Origin: Mastigamoeba balamuthi | Taxonomy: Eukaryota; Evosea; Mastigamoebida; Mastigamoebidae | DNA: 64,000 nucleotides | Reading direction: 5' to 3' | Assembly: GCA_902651635.1 (NCBI GenBank) | Contig: CACRSC010000053.1 | Location: forward strand, 186,001-250,000 | In this document: piece by piece, positions 23,998 through 34,982 of the stretch | Numbering within the stretch: the stretch's first letter is position 1 | How the letters are laid out: each line of letters starts with the position of its first letter | Translations under genes and position numbers: made by a program | The notes under the pieces: model-generated | The model's database searches: none | Told to the model about the DNA's origin: nothing | Seen by the model: the letters and a program-made list of their open reading frames with translations, nothing else

Positions 23998-25335
23998 ATG
24001 GAGATTGTATCGTTTAATGTCGGCGGCACCGTTTTCTCGACGACAGCCACGACGCTGCGCTCCCGCGGCGAGAACTACCTCACGCGCATCCTCGGCCACA
24101 TCGCCGTGTGCCGCTCCTCTCCCACCAGTCCCCTGCCTGGGTCCCTCACGCAGCGCGGGGGCGCCCCACAGGACGGCCAGCTGGCGGTGGCCACGGACAG
24201 CACGGGCCGCATCTTCGTCGACAGGTCCCCCGTGCTCTTCTCCATCGTCCTCGAGTACCTCCGCAGCGGCTCGCTCAACATCCCCGACAGCGTCCCGCGC
24301 CGCGCAGTTCGCGCCCCTCCCCCAGCCCTGCCGCCGCCGCGATTGAATTCGAATTCGAATTCGCTGATTTCGAGACTGGCCATAAATTGAAATTGTGTGG
24401 GAGCGGTTTTCCGGCGGAAGAATGACGGTTTTTTAATTGCAGGTTTTGGACGAGCTGCGGTTCTATTCGGTGAGCGGGCCGTGGTGCATCGGGACGCCCG
24501 AGGAGCTGCCGGGGGTGTCAGACCTGGTCGCGGGGTCGGTGGACGTGCAGCCCCTCGAGATTGTCGAGTACTGGCGCTCGCAGGCCCGCACATTTGTCGA
24601 GGCGCGGCTGCCCGAGCTCAAGCGCGCGGCCTGCCTGAGCCTCGTGTCGATCGACACGGACGCGTCGCACGGGGCCCCGGACTTCTGCGTGTTCTGGCAG
24701 ATCGTCCGCGAGGGCCCGACGAGGCACGACCAGTTTGGCTCGTCTCCGTCGTCCAGCGAGGTGCCGTCCATCCTTGCGTGACCAGTTGATTTGAATGCCG
24801 TTTACTGTGGCTTTCTCCCACCCCTTTCCTGAAGTCAGGTACTCCACGGTCCACTGTTGTGAGCTCTGTGGTGCTGTGCTGTGCTGTGCTGCGCTGTCGG
24901 GACGTCCCATCCAATTCGATTTGAATTGCCCTCACACATTAAGAACTCAAGAGGACGCCTCTGTTATTTTACCGCGCCAATTGCATACAGCATCTGGACT
25001 GCGAGCAAACCATCAAATCCCGCCTGCAGCCACTCAGTCTGCTCTGCTCTGCTCTCTAGTGGAGGGTGATGTGCGGAGGCCCCGACAGCACGGGCAAGGC
25101 GGACGAGGAGCTCGAGGACGAGGGCGAGGCCTGCCAGGAGAGCGGCGCGGGGTGGGTGCTACACGTGATGGTACCGTCGGTCGTCCCCAGGGTGGGCAGC
25201 GTCGCCTTCGAGGTGTTCGTCGCGGAGGTCGCCGCGTGTCTCGAGGCCGAAACGGGCCTGGGGTTCAAGCTCAAGCACAGGCCCAAGCCCCGCCCGTACT
25301 TCTGCACCGCCTCCATACGTGCCTGCCCCCCGTAG
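23998..25335 (+). CDS. BTB/POZ (KCTD-like T1) protein, paralogue A
   Basis: It starts MEIVSFNVGGTVFSTTATTL, the first strand and helix of a T1-type BTB domain. An intron near 24100-24170 leads to RIFVDRSPVLFSIVLEYLRS, and a second intron (about 24305-24440, AT-rich) leads to VLDELRFYSV, the last BTB element. A C-terminal domain follows (IVEYWRSQARTFVEARLPEL, then PDFCVFWQIV). A final exon after an intron at about 24780-25100 reads GWVLHVMVPSVVPRVGSVAF and EVFVAEVAACLEAETG, to the stop at 25335. BTB domains oligomerise and often bind cullin-3. The C-terminal part is shared only with the neighbour. The paralogue at 25549 supports this exon structure. Confidence 0.65.
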
Positions 25336-25548
25336 ACTTGTAGAGTTGGGCGATTTGCGAGCTGTCTCTGTAAGCAGTGCCAATAGTACTGTGGATTCCG
25401 ATTCGCATATCTTCTGGATCCTGTCTCTCTCTTTTCTTTCTGTTCAAACAGCGAGCACTTCCCCTTCTCTCGAGGCGAGTTGTTCCCTGCCAGAGGTGTA
25501 CCGGGCACACACCGGAAGTCGCTCGCTGGCTTGCTGCTCGTTCCAGCG

Positions 25549-26445
25549 ATGGACATTGTTTCCCTCAACGTCGGTGGGGCGATCTTCGCGACGACCGCTG
25601 CGACTCTGCGTTCGCGCGGGGAACCCTTCCTCACGCGCCCTCTCGACCGCACCGTCGTCAGCTTTCCCCGCACCAGCTTCTCTTCCCGCTCTGACGCCAC
25701 CCCCTAATGCCAGTAAGGGCATCCGGCGCCCACGACCGACGCCTCGGGCAACATCTTTCTCGACCGCTCCCCTGTGCTCGTCGCGGTCGTTCTCGACTAC
25801 CTCCGCAGCGGGACTCTCTCGGTCCCCACGAACATTCCCCGCTGCCTGGTGCCGTGCAGCTGCCCTCTCCACTCTCTGACCCGCCTGGCCGGATGGTCCT
25901 CGACGAGCTCAAGTTCTATGGCGTGGCGGGCCCGAGGTGTTTGGGCGCCCTGAACGAGCTGCCCCGCGTCGCGGAGCTCGTCGATGGCTCGGCTGCGGTG
26001 GGACCACTCCAGGTCATCGAGCACTGGCGCTCCCAGGCTCACACATTCGTCGCCACGCACCACCAGGAGCTCAAGCGCGCCGCCTCCCTCAGCCTCGTGT
26101 CGCCCCCGCACTTCTGCTGCTTCTGGCAGAAGCCCGGAGGCACGTCCACCTGGCTCACCCAGGTCGGGTCCTGCCCCTCCTCCTGCGAGGTACCGAGCTC
26201 GAAGGTGCTTGCACTGCAACTGACCGCGTCAGTGGATAGCGGGACTGCAGGACGACGAGGCGCAGTGGACGCTGAACGTGGTGGTACCGCCGGCCGCGCC
26301 GAGGGTCGACTGCGTGGCATTCGAGGTGTTCGTCTCAGAGGTCGCCCTGTGCATCGAGAAGGAGACGGGCGTGTCTGTAATGTGGGCGCACAAGCCATTG
26401 CCAGGCCCCAACCCCGCTGTTTTTCTTCGCGTTTGTCTGCCCTAG
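25549..26445 (+). CDS. BTB/POZ (KCTD-like T1) protein, paralogue B
   Basis: This is a tandem copy of the gene just upstream. It starts MDIVSLNVGGAIFATTAATL. After an intron (about 25660-25740) it reads NIFLDRSPVLVAVVLDYLRS, and after another short one (about 25855-25895) VLDELKFYGVAGPRCLG. The C-terminal domain (VIEHWRSQAHTFVATHHQEL, then PHFCCFWQKPGG) and the last exon after about 26267 (QWTLNVVVPPAAPRVDCVAF, EVFVSEVALCIEKETG) align with paralogue A. Introns are shorter than in A. The stop TAG is at 26443-26445. The function is probably a Cul3-type adaptor or an assembly domain, by BTB analogy. Confidence 0.65.
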
Positions 26446-26860
26446 AGTGGTGGTAGAACAGAAGCACAACCCACGAGTACAGCAGGCCGATGCAAAAACG
26501 TGCGCAAGGTGACTTAACTGTTCATCGAGGGACGTCCCAATTGCTGGCAGCGAGTATTGCTGTTTGATGCAGGATAATTCCCAAGCAGTCTAGCACTCTG
26601 CCTCCATTCCTTCAGAGGAAATGTTAACCGATTCTCTCAATGTGCCACAATGAGCCACTACAATCCCACATTGGGCTGCACCCAAACAACCCGGGGTGCA
26701 ACAGTGCTCATCCAAATCTCTTTCAGGCGCTCAACACGGTAACCCTCATGCAGATCTGATGGCGCCTTTGTCATTTACATTCGCTGACACCGGCTGCTGA
26801 TCAATCGGTCACAAGATAAAGACTCCCTCCCCGTGAACCTCACGGTCGTATTGATCCCGG
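26446..26860. other. Intergenic region
   Basis: This is AT-richer DNA between the BTB pair and the PI4-kinase-like gene. No coding frame or known element is seen. Confidence 0.4.
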
Positions 26861-29800
26861 ATGGAGGGCCGTCACGAGATCGCTGAGGAGGATCAGACTG
26901 AGGATCTGTGCAGTGAATGCGTGCGTGCTGTCCTGTGCGCCGGAGACTCGAGCTCGAGGTCATGCGAGTTGTCGCTGCGCTGTCACTCGGAGGCTCTCCT
27001 CCGCCTATGCCAGGGCCCTGCTGCTCCCGCGCTCGCCGTCCCACTCCTCCGAGGCCTCTGCAGGGCGTCCGTCTCTGGCTCCATTCGCGCCTGCCGTTCT
27101 CTGCTCCTGTGCCTCTCGAGTGCTCTTGAGCTCGGGGGCGCCGTCGATGGCGACGACGTCCTCGCGCTGTGGCGCCAGCTGCGGACCACGGGCACCCTGT
27201 CCGAGATCCAGAGGCTCGGGGGGCCTCCGTGCGCGTCCCTGGGCCGCCTCGCGCTCTCGAGCTCCGACTGCAGTGCCGATTCGTCTATCGAGTCGGCCGC
27301 CGCCTCGGCAGCGATCCTCCAGCTCTCCGACCCGTCGAGAGCCGCAACCAGGGTGTGGCGAACCTCAGGGACACTGGGAGCGAGGTCTGCCCAGTTCGGC
27401 GCGCTGTGCACATCGCTCTCTGCCCGGCCGGCGCTGGCCGTCGACGCAGCCCGGGCTCTGGTAGACTGCGGGGCCCACGCGCTCGCCGCAGCCCTCGCGG
27501 CCCGCTTCCCGCACATTCTCGTGGAGCCTAGCCTCGCGCGGGCAGTATCTGAGTGCCCCGACCGCGCGTTCACCCGCGCGTGGCTGCGCGCTGCCCATTC
27601 GTTCGCCCCCGAGCAGCTCGTCGTGTCTCTGGTGCCCACAGTGTCTTCCGGTCCCGCCCAGAGTGCCCTCCGCGACGCGTTCGGTGCGCTCGAGGGCATC
27701 GCAGAGGTCGCCGCCGCCGCCTCTGTGCGCGAGTTCGGCGGTGACGAGGACGAGGACGCCAGGGCGCGTGCGCGAAGAGTCTCGTGGGCGCCCGCCGAGG
27801 AGCCCGAGAGCGCCGAGAAGCATGCGGGACAGTGGCAGCTGCTGGCGCGCACCTGGGCCACTGCAGGCTCTTCCGCGCGTGCCTCCCTGTGGGAGGAAGC
27901 CTGTTCCGCATGGATCTGGTCGCTGGAGACCCGTGGGTGTCCTGTGCCCTCTCCGCAGCTCGCTGTGCTACTCTCGGAGAGCGCGACGGTTGAGACGGGT
28001 TCCCGCGAGCACCGGGCAATCAGTGCAGCCGTCAGTGTCTCATGCGTCCCCGGGGCCCTGGGCCCGGAGTGCACTGTCCTCCAGAGGCTGTTGGTTTGCC
28101 TCTTTGCCCTGCGTGACTCCGAGGCGGTCGAGGCGGCCCCGACGATTGCGCTGGGCATCTTCTCGTCTGCGCTCCGCTGGCTCCCGCCTGACGCCCTCGG
28201 GGCAGCGAGGATCGCGTCCGCCGAGCTCAACGCCCTCGCGCGGTCGAGTGCGCGTGATGCGGCGGTCCTGGGCAGGGCGGCTATGGCGTCGGTGCTGCTG
28301 GCCGCTGAGGTCGAGCGGATCGCTGCCTGGTCCTCCCCGCTGCGGCCTGAGTGCGCCGTAAATGCCACCACCGCGCTGAGAGCCTGCGACCTGGGGCTGG
28401 AGCGGATGGCGGACGCGTGCCCGTCGTACGCTGCACTGCTGCGCAACGCCACCGACGTGTCGCTGCCCAGAGACCCGTCGGCTCTTCTGCCCTCCCTCGT
28501 TGATATGCGCAGGGCAGCGCTGGAAGGCAGCTATCGTGACGCCCAGGACGCAGCGCTGCGGGCATCGAGGGCCGTCATCGCCTCGGATGTGCGGGACCTG
28601 AGGGCTTGGGCAATGCAGGTCGTGGCGTCGCTGCGCTACGACATCACGGGCAACCGGATCCTCAGCAGCTCGCTGGCGATGCGCGCAACCGGCGACGCCG
28701 CCCTCGCGGAGGCTCTGCTGAGAGAGTGCTCGGCCTACTCTTCTGGCAGGGCCGGCACCTCGTGCACCTCCCTTACCGAGGCCATCTCAGCGCAGGTCCC
28801 GAGCGCAGTGTTGGAGCGCACTAGGGCGCAGAGGCAATTTGAGGAGGGGCTGGTGCGCATCAGCAGCCTCGTGGGAGAGTCACCCGCTACGAGGAGAGCG
28901 GACCTGCTCACAGACCTCGTCGCGCGGGCCAACGCCGACATACACGCACGACCTCGGGGAACACTGAGGCTGCCGACGGACCGCTCTTGGGCACTCACAG
29001 GGGCGGACCCCAGAAAGGCCAAGTGCCTCGGATCGGGCTCCCCGACGCCCGTGCTGATCGTGCTCAGCGCCCTCTGCCGGACGGGCCAGATGGCCGAGTG
29101 GGGTCTCGTCCTCCAGGCGGGGTTCGATGCGCACAGCGAGGCCCTCGTCCTCCAGCTCATCGCGCTGTGGCAGTCGTCCCTGGCCCTCCACGGCGCTGAC
29201 TCGTGAGCACCTGCTCACCTCAAATGAGACCGACGGAGAGCCCCACAGGGAGCTGAGGCCCTACCCTGTCGTCCCCTGCTGCGACGGCGGGATCATCGGG
29301 CTTGTCGAGGACGCCCGAACGGTGGCCGACCTCATCCGCGAGCACCAGGGGGACGTCGAGTCGTACGTTCGGGCACTCGGCCCCGAGGCAGTCGAGCAGT
29401 GCGCCCGGACCACAGCAGCCTACGCCGCGGCCTGCTACGCACTGGCCCTGCGGGACCGCCACAACTCCAACATCATGGTCGACTCGCACGGGCACGTCGT
29501 GCACATCGACTACGCGTTCGCTCTGGGGCGGGCCCCGGGCTCCGGCCTCGTGCGATGGGAGGGCAGGCCGTTCAAGCCTGTGCTCGCCGGCTGTGCGCCC
29601 GGGGGAGGCCCCGCGTTCGAGGAGAGGTTCGCGAGGGCGATGGCCTGCATCCGCGACGTGTGCCCCGAGTCGGTGGCTGCGGTGGAGCTCGTCAAGGGGA
29701 AGAGGGCCGGCAGAGAGCTGAGAAAGAGAATACTGGCAGGGAGCAAGGCATCGCATTCGCAGGCGTGCCTGGCTGCCACCGCAATCGCCAGGAACGGGCT

Positions 29801-29873
29801 GGGACCCCTGAACCGTCTGCGGTGCTGGGTCTACGACTCGTTCCAACTGATTGACAACGGAATTCCCCGTTAG
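26861..29873 (+). CDS. Phosphatidylinositol 4-kinase-like protein with altered ATP-binding lobe
   Basis: Two exons (26861-29202 and 29249-29873) are joined by a 46-nt intron with a GTGAGC donor and give 988 residues. The first 740 residues are an Ala/Ser/Leu-rich helical region, as in the FAT/helical parts of PI4K and PIKK proteins. The C-terminal lobe is clear: GGIIGLVEDA, the catalytic loop ALRDRHNSNIM, HIDYAFALG (family HIDFGFxLG) and the end VYDSFQLIDNGI. The N-lobe motif that normally reads FKxGDDLRQD is LQAGFDAHSE, so the ATP-binding Lys is Gln (29114-29116). Either activity is lost or another Lys serves. In other eukaryotes this family makes PI4P at Golgi or plasma membrane. The 3' end is duplicated as a decayed copy at 31.6 kb. 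Confidence 0.7.
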
Positions 29874-30303
29874 CATATTATTCAAGAGTAAGAGAGGTGC
29901 CTCCGCGGCCATCAGTGATCTGGAGAGGCGTCGATAGATACAGCCCGTAAGATACCCCGCACCTCTCAGGCATCTCGCTTGGTGTAGCATGCCTTCACTA
30001 TACGGTATGAGACATGCATGGCACAGGAAGACAGCCCCCGAGGAGGCCTACCTGAACCACACAAACATAAGCAAGGTGCCTGGAGTGCTTGGTCTCAACC
30101 ACCCATCTGCTTGTCTCGTTTCATCTGTGCTCAATACCTCCTCTAAGACACGGCATCCGACAGGACTGATCTGCTGCCTGCGGGCACAGACAGACAACAC
30201 GCACCACTGCAAAGTCTGAAAGACAACTACTGTTTGAAACGGAGCAATATTGCCTTGTTTTTGCGGGCTCAAGTGACCTGCAAGCGAGGCAGTCGGTCTA
30301 TCC
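29874..30303. other. Convergent intergenic region
   Basis: This separates the PI4K-like gene and the minus-strand metallo-hydrolase. No gene is seen. The first ~100 bp is partly repeated downstream of the decayed copy near 31.85-31.96 kb, so the duplication included 3' flank. Confidence 0.45.
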
Positions 30304-31144
30304 TCAGAAAACCAGAGTCTCCCCATCAGCGGGAATGAGAACGCGAGTGGTGAGGCCGCGTTCCACCAGGAAGGAGCGCAGCTGAGAGCGGGAAAGAGTG
30401 GCGTGATTGACAGCCTCCATATGACTGGCGACGATCACTGCGTGGGGCGCAGCCTCGCATACAGCAGTGACGTCCTCCTTGCCCATTATCAGCGAGTCCC
30501 CCGCGGCGGTCCTCGCGTCGCAGGCGTTGACAATGACAATGTCGGGTTGGTACTTGTCGATCGCCGCCTTGACGACACAGTGCCAGATGGTGTCCCCAGC
30601 CAGGTAGATGGTCTTCTCGCCGGGAGCCGCGAACACTACGCCGCAAGCGTTGCCCCTAGCGCCGATCTGTGGACGCCCAGAGAGGTCAGCGATCAACCAC
30701 AGCGAGATCTGGCGGACGCACCTTTGTGTACAGGTCGGCGACTTCCTGGCCCTCGCCGTGGACGCACTCGGTCTTCGTGAGAACAGCGCCGCCGACACGG
30801 GTGCCCGACGCCGAGAGAACCTCGATGTTGGTAAACCCGAGGCCGCGCAGGCGGGTCAAGTCGGCCTCGTCCTGGACAAGAGTCCTTGCATCCTTGGGGA
30901 TGGCCTCAGCCGCGGCCTCGTCGAAGTGGTCAAGGTGCGTGTGCGTGACTACCACAGCCTCGACGCCCTCGAGGATCTCGGAGATGGGCGCTGGCAGGTC
31001 GACGGTGGGCCAGCGCACGTTGCTGTTAGCCGAGAATGGAAAACCCGGGAAGGCGCCTTTGGGGGCCAGGACGGGGTCCACGAGGATCTTGGCCCCTCCA
31101 ATGGTGACGACTCCGGTGGCGCTGCGGATCTGCCAGAACGACAT
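30304..31144 (-). CDS. UlaG-like metallo-beta-lactamase-fold hydrolase
   Basis: Exons 31144-30722 and 30666-30304 are joined by a 55-nt intron in phase and give 261 residues. It starts MSFWQIRSATGVVTIGGAKI. The zinc motif is VVTHTHLDHFDEAA (HxHxDH), followed by LTKTECVHGEG, a third metal region IYLAGDTIWH and the final His of IVASHMEAVNH. The text VDPVLAPKGAFPGF is typical of bacterial UlaG/lactonase-like hydrolases, which makes bacterial transfer likely. The intron shows it is settled in a nuclear genome. No signal peptide is seen, so it is likely cytosolic. The reaction is not certain; lactone or phosphodiester hydrolysis is the family range. Segments of the PI4K-like gene lie on both sides. 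Confidence 0.75.
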
Positions 31145-31629
31145 CTGCGATGCTGTGCTCTCGTACTCCAACGAAAAAATAACAATACTGCTGTCTACTT
31201 CCCCTCGGAGTCCATTTATTCGCACCCCACTTCTGACCGGCTGCTGGTGACTCGGAAATTGCACCTCTCCGAGTCACCAGAAGTTTTCAGCAGCCCAGAG
31301 CTCTGCTGCTGCAGGATGACGCAATTTCCACCTCGAAATTCGTTGTCGGGTGCCTCGAGTGACGAATGGTGCATCCGGAGAATGGGTGATGGCAGGCAGC
31401 TGTATGACAGGAGCAGGTCACTGCTGCCCTGGATTCCTCCAGTCGGTGCAGGATTTATCTTTCCTTTTTCCTCCGGAAGTTATCTCGATTGACGTCGTGA
31501 TGACGGGCTGGGCGCAGACTCGGAATTCGGTGGACAACCCCAGAAGGCGCACAAACTCGTCACTTTTTTTTGGCGTGGCCGCACTGTTCGAGGGTGCCTG
31601 CTCGTCGCTTGAGCGGCCACACGCTCCCG
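31145..31629. other. Upstream region of the metallo-hydrolase
   Basis: This holds the presumed promoter of the minus-strand hydrolase. No coding frame is convincing. It is AT-richer than the neighbouring genes. Confidence 0.35.
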
Positions 31630-31960
31630 TGACCTGCCCCGAGTTGGTGGCTGCGGTGGAGATGGTGAGGGGAAGAGGGCCAGCAGAGAGCTAAGGAAGA
31701 GAATACGGGCATCGCACAGGCGTGCCTGGCGGCCACCGCAATCGCCAGGAACGGGATGGGGCGCCTGAACCGTCTGCGGTGCTAGGTCTATACGACTCGT
31801 TTCAACTGATTGACAACGGCATTCTCCGTGAGAGCTAAACGCCCTAGCGTGAGCGAGGTGCAGTGCCTACGAGATATCACCCGGATCCGGATCTGGCGAA
31901 GTAGATACAGGCCTTCTGGTATCTCTCATCACTTCGGCACCTCGCTCGGTATGAATAATT
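31630..31960 (+). pseudogene. Decayed 3'-end copy of the PI4-kinase-like gene
   Basis: This matches about 29660-29990 over its whole length. The matched segments encode ELVAAVEMV (parent ESVAAVELV), the AATAIARNG stretch and the LIDNGI end. The copy has substitutions, small deletions (for example after the AGRELRKRI equivalent) and in-frame stops, and it lacks the catalytic loop, so it cannot make a kinase. Similarity continues past the stop into flanking DNA (CGATAGATACAG in the parent, AAGTAGATACAG here). It is therefore a genomic (not mRNA-derived) partial duplication. Confidence 0.8.
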
Positions 31961-32462
31961 CGTAGGCCGGGTGAACACGTTCACAAACGAGCTGGAGCTC
32001 GTTTCTTCAGGTCGCTCTCTTTCTGTCTGGGCTGGCAGTGTTTGCATGGTGTGTCCGAGGATCCTGAGCTGTCCGCACCCCCTGATGTGACTCCCCGAGA
32101 ATTGCTGGTGTGTCCTGTCTGGCACAGGCTGCTGTCTGCTCTCCGGGTGCTACCACGCAGGCCTGCTCTCTCGATGGATTCGACTTCGGTATCCCTATCT
32201 CCTGCTGGAAAGCCACTCTTTCTCGAGTCACCGACTGGACGGACAGAAGCAATAAACCTACTGTGTCAACTCAAGCGTGGGTGGAACAGTGTAGTGATTG
32301 ATGTTCCGCGTCCGACGCAGTTTGACAGACCGAGAACCTATTTCTGTATTCATATTTTCAGATCTGGCATCTTTATACGACGGCCCTGGCAGACGGCACT
32401 CGGGTGGCTTGGGGGGGTCGTCGCGAGGGTGGGATACAGGGCAGAGCCCTCCAGAGCCCTCC
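31961..32462. other. Intergenic region upstream of the araA stop
   Basis: Mixed-composition DNA between the decayed PI4K copy and the 3' end of the arabinose isomerase gene. No supported gene or element. Confidence 0.4.
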
Positions 32463-33941
32463 TTACTTGGACCTGTAGATGACGTCGTTGTAGGCGAGCT
32501 CCCTCTCGAGGTCGGCCAGCTTGGTGTCCTTGCCGATGTGGACGAACTCGACGCCCATGATGTTGCACCAGTCGCGGATGTGCTCGGCGTCGAGCTGGTA
32601 GCTGAGGACCGTGTGGTGCGCGCCGCCGGCCATGATCCAGGCCTCGGCCGAGGTGCTCAGGTCGGGCAGCGGCTTCCACATGACGCGGGCGACGGGCAGC
32701 TTGGGCATGTCCTCGAAGGGCGCGCTGGCCTCGACGTCGTTGACGATGACGCGGAAGCGGTCGCCCATGTCGACGACGGTGGCGACGATGGCCTTGCCGT
32801 TGCCCGTGTTGAAGCAGAGCCTCGCGGGGTCCTCGCGGCCGCCGATGCCCAGCTGGTGGACCTCGATGCGCGGCCTGTCGGCGGCCAGCACGGGGTCGAC
32901 CTCGAGCATGTGCGCGCCCAGGATGCCCTCGTGCTTGGGGTCCATGTGGTACGAGTAGTCCTCCATGAACGCCGTCCCGCCGGGCAGCCCGGCGCCCATC
33001 ACCTTCATGACGCGGCCCAGCGCCGCCAGCTTCCAGTCGCCCTCGGCGCCGAAGCCGACGCCCTTGCGCATGAGGTCCTGCGCGGCGAGGCCCGGCAGCT
33101 GGCGCAGCTGCTGGAGGTCCTGGAACGTGTCGGCAAAGGCCCCGAAGCCGCCCTGGGCGAGGAACTTCTCGAGGGCGACCTGCATGCGGGCCTGGTAGCG
33201 GACCGAGGCCACGTTGGTCGTCTTCATGTCGTAGAGCTTGGCGTACTCGGCCATCTTGGCGTCGATCTCGGCCTCGGTGACCTTGTCGACGACGTCGATG
33301 AGGTCGCCGACGCCGTGCGTGTTGACGGACCAGCCGAACTTGATCTCGGCCTCGACCTTGTCGCCCTCGGTCACGGCCACGTCGCGCATGTTGTCGCCGA
33401 AGCGCACGACGCGCAGCTTCCTGCTCTCGGCGGCCCCGACGGCGCTGCGCATCCAGTGCGCGATGCGGGCGCGGATCTTGGGGTCCTCCCAGTGCCCCGC
33501 GACGACCTTGCGGGCCATGCGCAGGCGCGCGCAGATGAAGCCGTGCTCGCGGTCGCCGTGGGCGCTCTGGTGCAGGTTCATGTAGTCCATGTCGATGCTG
33601 CCCCACGGGATGTCGCGGAAGAACTGCGTGTTGAAGTGCAGGTAGGGCTTCTGCAGCTTGGTCAGCCCGCTGATCCACATCTTGCTCGGGCTGAACGTGT
33701 GCATCCAGCCGATGACGCCGGCGCAGTCCTCGGCCACGTTGGCCGCGCTCAGCACGCGCGTGATCGACGCCGCGTCGAGCATCGCCTCCTTGAACACGAT
33801 CTCGCCCACCATCGCCGGCTCCTTGTTGAGCGAGTCGACGATGACCTGGCTGTCCTTGGCCACCTGCTTGATCACAGCGTCGCCATAGAGCGTCTGCGTC
33901 CCGGTGATGAACCAGAACTTGTACGGCTTGTTGCTCGCCAT
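32463..33941 (-). CDS. araA: L-arabinose isomerase, bacterial type
   Basis: This is a single uninterrupted exon of 492 residues, close to the ~500 of bacterial AraA. It converts L-arabinose to L-ribulose using Mn2+. The N-terminus reads FWFITGTQTLYGDAV (family FVTGSQHLYGEE). MHTFSPSKMWI and FNTQF follow. The metal-ligand region shows FMEDYSYHMD (first Glu), GAHMLEVDP (second Glu), EVHQLGIGGREDPARL (first His) and AGGAHHTVLS (second His), so all four ligand positions are kept. There is no signal peptide. Eukaryotic homologues are rare, so this is likely acquired from bacteria. GC content matches its neighbours, which suggests an old transfer. Three sugar transporters lie 19 kb away. No araB or araD is visible in the window. 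Confidence 0.93.
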   Translation of the reverse strand: MASNKPYKFWFITGTQTLYGDAVIKQVAKDSQVIVDSLNKEPAMVGEIVFKEAMLDAASITRVLSAANVAEDCAGVIGWMHTFSPSKMWISGLTKLQKPYLHFNTQFFRDIPWGSIDMDYMNLHQSAHGDREHGFICARLRMARKVVAGHWEDPKIRARIAHWMRSAVGAAESRKLRVVRFGDNMRDVAVTEGDKVEAEIKFGWSVNTHGVGDLIDVVDKVTEAEIDAKMAEYAKLYDMKTTNVASVRYQARMQVALEKFLAQGGFGAFADTFQDLQQLRQLPGLAAQDLMRKGVGFGAEGDWKLAALGRVMKVMGAGLPGGTAFMEDYSYHMDPKHEGILGAHMLEVDPVLAADRPRIEVHQLGIGGREDPARLCFNTGNGKAIVATVVDMGDRFRVIVNDVEASAPFEDMPKLPVARVMWKPLPDLSTSAEAWIMAGGAHHTVLSYQLDAEHIRDWCNIMGVEFVHIGKDTKLADLERELAYNDVIYRSK

Positions 33942-34982
33942 CTCTGCCGGCTCCTCCCTGTCTGCCTCGCTGTCTTGTGCTTTGCAGGTGCTTATGAAAT
34001 AATGAACCTCCTGTTCGTTGCCGGCGCGGTTTTATCGGGAATAATCTCAGCTCCGCACTGCATTTCGCCCCTCATCGGAAAAAATCTGGTATGAGACCAA
34101 GGGTACCAAACCCACGGGTACTTTGCCTCCCGCTGCTGTATGTGCCGAGCGGAAGGGCGCCGAAGGGAACACACCAAATTATTCCTGCTGCATCGGATTT
34201 AATCTAAGCGTCTGAAAAGCGACGAAAAAAGGGGCTGAGGAATTTCCTCGCTGCTGAGAAATCGGTTAACCCCCTCCAGGGCGAACGAGTGAGAGACGAG
34301 AATGGTGGCTGCCCTCCCGCTGCTCTCGTAGGGACTGCAGCCGCCCAACGCTCAGGTAGCACACAGCGTTTTTGCGGTTCTGCCTCACACCGCGGCGCAG
34401 TTCGCGAGTACAGAAACGACTGCACCTCCCTGGACTGCCGGCTACATTCCTCTGCCTCGGTGCAGCCACGCCCACACCGCCGCAACATCTCCGTTCCAGT
34501 CGTTTTTGACAGGGTCCGTGCCTCCCTCTGGCACAGCCGCTTGGTGATCGAGCATTTCGTCAAGATCTGACTGTATTCGTCACATACACGCATGTTCGCA
34601 CTGCATAGTCCTGGCGACGCCCGCGCCCCGCGGACACCTTCCACGAGTACGGTGCTCTCGCTCGGAATGTTCCGCTCCATTCCGATGTACCGTTGAACGA
34701 GCCTACACCTTTTCTGTACTTCGGTGCTGGTGATGTGTCGCTCCCGCTCCCGCATGTCTCAGTTCCCTTCTTCATCTCTGCTTTGCGGGGAAACCTGAAT
34801 TGTGAGGGACAGGGTGGTTCTTCGAGAACAAGTTGCCTGAAACATAGAGTAGCTCTTGAGCTTGATCCGGATGTTGTAGGTGCCCCTCAACACTTCATTC
34901 ATTTAGTAGCTTCCAAACCAGCGTGCTAGGAGCGCATTCCGACGTTGTTGCATGCTAGAGCAGACTCGATGGCATTATTTCT
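33942..34982. other. Intergenic stretch, no supported gene
   Basis: The first ~250 bp is AT-rich and should carry the araA promoter. A 183-codon open frame (34755-34204, minus) is Arg/Ser/Cys-rich with no family features and I do not accept it as a gene. Confidence 0.4.

Noticed and set aside
34204-34755. A 183-codon minus-strand open frame
   Set aside because: The composition is Arg/Ser/Cys-rich without a recognisable domain, and there is no supporting neighbour or splice pattern.
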